From Burkholderiaceae bacterium (lineage in GTDB: Bacteria; Pseudomonadota; Gammaproteobacteria; Burkholderiales; Burkholderiaceae_E), in assembly GCA_023954045.1 (NCBI GenBank), contig JAMLIR010000019.1, forward strand, positions 1-64,000: 64,000 nt of DNA. The letters run 5' to 3'. The notes beneath the pieces were generated by a model that saw nothing but the letters and a program-made list of their open reading frames with translations, did no database searches and was not told the origin of the DNA. This document shows, piece after piece, positions 61,878 through 64,000 of the stretch; the stretch's first letter is position 1, and each line of letters starts with the position of its first letter. The position numbers and the translations under genes are program-made.

Positions 61878-62368
61878 TCGTAGGGCAGATTGCGGAACTC
61901 ACGGTCCATGCGCCGAAGGTTGTGGTCCGCCTGACGGAAGATGCCCTCGATGCCGTTGCCTTCGCAGCTCCGATCTCGCTTCTGCTGCTGCTGTGGACGC
62001 GCCTGCTGCTTGGCAGGGGCCTGGGAGGCCTTCAGAGCCGCTATGCGCCGCTGAACGAGCGCAGCCATGGGCTTGCTCGACTGTGTCCGTGCGACTGCCT
62101 CCGAGGCCTTGACGTAGGCCGCGCGGTCGTTCTTCAGTGCCCACTGCACGAACTCGGCGTGGAGGGCCTGGTTACCGTCGAAGAGTCGGGCTGCGATCAG
62201 TCTCGTGTGTGCGTCAACGAGTCGAAGGGCCATTTCGTAGGCTCGCTCGGGCGTCGTACCGATCTCCTTCGCGAGCGCCTCGCAGTCAACTTCGCCATTG
62301 CCCGCCAGGCCCTTCAAGACATGGTCGAGTGCCACGGCAGTCTGCTCGGGGGCGACCCCCTCGGTCAC
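61868..62368 (-). CDS. Downstream frame of a probable -1 frameshift pair
   Basis: Read alone, this frame has a GTG at 62368 with no good ribosome site and gives 166 residues. But it is open and coding-like much further upstream, to beyond 62566, with no ATG, GTG or TTG there. The pre-GTG part reads FDLDKDDTSVEATERLQAEF, an acidic coding-like stretch. Helical core (VALDHVLKGLAGNGEVDCEA to ALHAEFVQWALKNDRAAYVK), then a Gln-rich linker and a conserved-looking end MDREFRNLPYEWE. Best explained as the extension of the upstream gene through a slippery site; the fusion would be 366 residues. Confidence 0.6.
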   Translation of the reverse strand: MTEGVAPEQTAVALDHVLKGLAGNGEVDCEALAKEIGTTPERAYEMALRLVDAHTRLIAARLFDGNQALHAEFVQWALKNDRAAYVKASEAVARTQSSKPMAALVQRRIAALKASQAPAKQQARPQQQQKRDRSCEGNGIEGIFRQADHNLRRMDREFRNLPYEWE

Positions 62369-62526
62369 TCGCAGGATCTCGGCCTGGTCCTCCGGGTCCG
62401 CGAAGTCCTCGGCAGGGAACTCTGCCTGTAGACGTTCGGTTGCCTCGACTGAGGTGTCGTCCTTGTCAAGGTCGAAGGGCGTAGCTGCCTTGGGCAGCGC
62501 AGGTTCTGCGGCATCAGCAGGATTGA

Positions 62527-62572
62527 CCCCCTCTTCGGGGGCTTCGCCTGCCGTGCCGCTTACCGCTTTCCC
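62527..62572 (-). promoter_or_regulatory. Probable programmed -1 frameshift signal (slippery heptamer and hairpin)
   Basis: On the minus strand the last codons of the upstream frame are TCG GGA AAG CGG TAA, which contain G-GGA-AAG at 62572-62566, an ideal X-XXY-YYZ heptamer. A -1 shift moves ribosomes into the long open frame below. A CCCCC-GAAGA-GGGGG hairpin (62541-62527) follows, 24 nt downstream. Confidence 0.65.
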
Positions 62573-62967
62573 GACGGGGCACTCCCGGCAATCGAGAAGG
62601 AACCGTCATGGTTGCGTACGACCGCGCCAGCCGAGATCGCATCGCGGATCCGCACCTGCAGGCCTCCGAGATCGATCAGGTCGGCTTCGGTAATGTCCGC
62701 TCCAGTGCGGGCCGATCCGAATTGGCTACGGGCCGAAGCAATGCGTCCGTCTTCGGCGATGCCCTCGATGGCCGGCGCCGAGGTCGCGCTCATGTAGCTC
62801 GCCGCGCCGCCTTCAAGGATCTGGACTCGCTCGGCGGCCTTGACCATCCGCTCGGCGTGCTCCTGGCTGTCGCCTTCCTGTTTCGGGAAGAAGTTCACTC
62901 GGACTCCGCCGCCCATGAGCGGGTCGAATTGGACGGTGTGGTCGTTGCTGCTGTGTTCGTTGGACAT
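62560..62967 (-). CDS. Hypothetical protein, upstream frame of the -1 frameshift pair
   Basis: 135 residues from ATG 62967. Contains DHTVQFDPLMGGGVRVNFFP, a helical stretch HAERMVKAAERVQILEGGAA and a C-terminal part ADLIDLGGLQVRIRDAISAG followed by AGSAPSGKR. The zero-frame stop comes two codons after the slippery heptamer. No family recognised. The arrangement of short product and frameshifted long product recalls lambda gpG/gpGT, but no sequence similarity is claimed. Confidence 0.65.
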   Translation of the reverse strand: MSNEHSSNDHTVQFDPLMGGGVRVNFFPKQEGDSQEHAERMVKAAERVQILEGGAASYMSATSAPAIEGIAEDGRIASARSQFGSARTGADITEADLIDLGGLQVRIRDAISAGAVVRNHDGSFSIAGSAPSGKR

Positions 62968-63014
62968 GGTGGTCTTTCTCTGGTGTGTGTGGATGGGGTT
63001 TCACTCGGGCGCGT

Positions 63015-63404
63015 TTACGCCGCTGGCGGGGGCGATGCCTTGATCCCGCCCTTCGAGTGGACCGACGGGACCGGGATCTCCGGATAGCCCGCTGGTGGGG
63101 TGGCCGCACTGCGTGGCGGAATGACCCCTTGGGGGACGTCGGAAGGGGCCGGGAAGGGCAATGCGAGGCCCTGCGGGACCTTCGCGGGATTCGATGCTCG
63201 ATCTTCTTTGGCGAACTCAGGGCCGATGGTGGATACGACGTCGGCGATGCTCTTGATCATCGATGCTGAGAGATCGGGCAGGGCGGTCTCCTCCAGGTAC
63301 CGCTCGCACTTGTCGAGGAGCTTTCTTCGGAGAATCTGAACGTCGATCTTCCGGGGCCTGCCGCCTTTGTTGGTCGGAGGTGGATTGCTGTTGGTGCTGC
63401 TCAT
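63015..63404 (-). CDS. Hypothetical protein of the element
   Basis: 129 residues from ATG 63404, overlapping the previous stop as ATGA. The N-terminal NKGGRPRKIDVQILRRKLLD is a basic AT-hook-like GGRPRK followed by a helix, a start often seen in small terminase subunits and DNA-binding proteins. The C-terminal half is Pro-rich. Function not assigned. Confidence 0.6.
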   Translation of the reverse strand: MSSTNSNPPPTNKGGRPRKIDVQILRRKLLDKCERYLEETALPDLSASMIKSIADVVSTIGPEFAKEDRASNPAKVPQGLALPFPAPSDVPQGVIPPRSAATPPAGYPEIPVPSVHSKGGIKASPPPAA

Positions 63405-64000
63405 GCTTCGTACTGCTCCATGTTGTGGTCGTCTTCGTCGAAGTGATCGCACTGGCCGTGCTGTTCGCACTGCTCATCGACGGGCTTTCTGCGATACCGG
63501 CGCTTTCCGTTCCGTGCCCTGCGATCACGCTCAAGGGTCGTGATGATCAGAGACACAAGGGGGCCGATTCGTTCGAGGATGGCTCCGACCATCGCTCGCG
63601 AGCGGCGAAGGCTCCGTAGCTCCCCACCTCCTCGGTGCTTCAGCGGCGCCAGCTTGCCGAGGAGTCGCCCGACCTGGGCAGCGGTGTAGTCGCCGTCCTC
63701 GTACGCCTCGGGGTCAGTCCGCCACAGGTGGCAGTAGACGGCCGCAGTGATTGCGATGACGTCCAGAGGGTCTGCCCCGGCATTGGCGAGCCTGCGTAGG
63801 AGGTCGAGCTTCGGGTCTTCATGGACAGCTTTCGACCTGAAGAGACGCTGCAGGCCCTGCACGGCGACCTGAAGGCCCGGATGGTGGACCTGCATGGGGT
63901 CCTGCAGTAGATCCATGACCTCCTTCTGGATCCTCCTGATCGGCTCGGCTGGAAGGTGGCGCCGGCCGATGCCTCCGTACCGAGACCAAGCCGAGTAGTG
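63401..64000 (-). CDS. Hypothetical protein of the element, 5' end probably outside window
   Basis: The frame from stop 63401 is open to base 64000. An ATG at 63916 would give 171 residues, but its AAGGAGG lies only 2 nt away, and the upstream codons (SAWSRYGGIGRRHLPAEPIR, then RIQKEVM) look coding and continue a helix. I therefore treat it as partial. Later segments are LDVIAITAAVYCHLWRTDPE, TAAQVGRLLGKLAPLKHRGG and a basic region RRARNGKRRYRRKP with an acidic His-rich tail. No family recognised. Confidence 0.5.
   Translation of the reverse strand, partial: HYSAWSRYGGIGRRHLPAEPIRRIQKEVMDLLQDPMQVHHPGLQVAVQGLQRLFRSKAVHEDPKLDLLRRLANAGADPLDVIAITAAVYCHLWRTDPEAYEDGDYTAAQVGRLLGKLAPLKHRGGGELRSLRRSRAMVGAILERIGPLVSLIITTLERDRRARNGKRRYRRKPVDEQCEQHGQCDHFDEDDHNMEQYEA

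Larger units (their letters stand above)
56235..64000. mobile_element. Integrated genetic element at tRNA-Glu (left part; right end outside window)
   Basis: Begins immediately after an intact tRNA-Glu with a tyrosine recombinase gene reading away from it. All other genes run leftward toward the integrase, many overlapping by 4 nt as in phage or integrative-element operons. GC is visibly lower and codon use less biased than in the host genes. No capsid, portal, large terminase, relaxase or replication gene is recognised in the 7.8 kb seen, so phage, satellite or integrative element cannot be decided. Confidence 0.8.

Noticed and set aside
61868-62967. Tail assembly chaperone (gpG/gpGT) assignment
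   Set aside because: The heptamer and layout recall lambda G/T, but no protein similarity or tape-measure gene is visible, so only the frameshift, not the function, is claimed.

Overview
This 64 kb window is very GC-rich chromosomal DNA with densely packed genes. It looks like a betaproteobacterium of the order Burkholderiales. The evidence is gene order and protein type: yicC-gmk-rpoZ-spoT, mog-darP divergent from pmbA, glnA followed by a DUF4124 gene and ntrB-ntrC, both a RelA-type and a SpoT-type (p)ppGpp enzyme, and TRAP transporters with SDR enzymes. No 16S rRNA is present, so the genus is not assigned.

Layout. 1-1.5 kb: a leftward acyl-CoA/aromatic pair (2-hydroxychromene-2-carboxylate isomerase-like protein cut by the window edge, and a dienoyl-CoA isomerase-like crotonase). 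1.6-6.7 kb: queuosine-precursor transporter, orphan FtsX-type permease, a small DUF4124 protein and rmuC. 6.8-10.5 kb: a leftward SDR-dctP-dctQ-dctM operon behind an 18-bp palindromic operator. 10.9-12.2 kb: isocitrate lyase with a terminator. 12.4-24.1 kb: a thirteen-gene, mostly start/stop-overlapping Tad (Flp pilus/type IVc) locus with an FHA-TadA fusion ATPase, two prepilin-like proteins and several TadE/TadG pseudopilin-like proteins, but no visible TadZ, TadV or CpaD. 24.1-26.2 kb: a decayed patch, with an epimerase lacking its NAD-binding half facing a PrsR-like sigma-54 activator that has lost its key residues; I read this as the scar of an exopolysaccharide/PEP-CTERM locus.

26.4-44.7 kb is core housekeeping: mtfA, relA, mog, darP, pmbA, greB, a 2OG-Fe dioxygenase-like gene, spoT, rpoZ, gmk, yicC, a Ser/Thr kinase with PP2C phosphatase, rph, rdgB, hemW and an acyl-CoA ligase. 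44.7-49.8 kb is the nitrogen-regulation locus: glnA behind a clear sigma-54 promoter with upstream NtrC boxes, a terminator, then a second promoter for DUF4124-ntrB-ntrC. This forms a feedback loop, since NtrC encoded here should activate glnA. 49.8-56 kb: xth, a mechanosensitive-channel-like protein, glutaredoxin-like, prlC and folD.

56.0-56.2 kb holds tRNA-Ala(GGC) and tRNA-Glu(TTC). Immediately after tRNA-Glu begins an integrated element that continues past the right edge. It has a tyrosine recombinase, then leftward small genes of visibly different composition: a DUF2513 protein, several unknowns, a DEDDh exonuclease-BRCT protein, and a gene pair that looks joined by a programmed -1 ribosomal frameshift at a GGGAAAG slippery heptamer. 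The most interesting observations are this frameshift cassette, the ntrB gene with no ordinary start codon, the decayed PrsR/epimerase scar and the atypical Tad locus.
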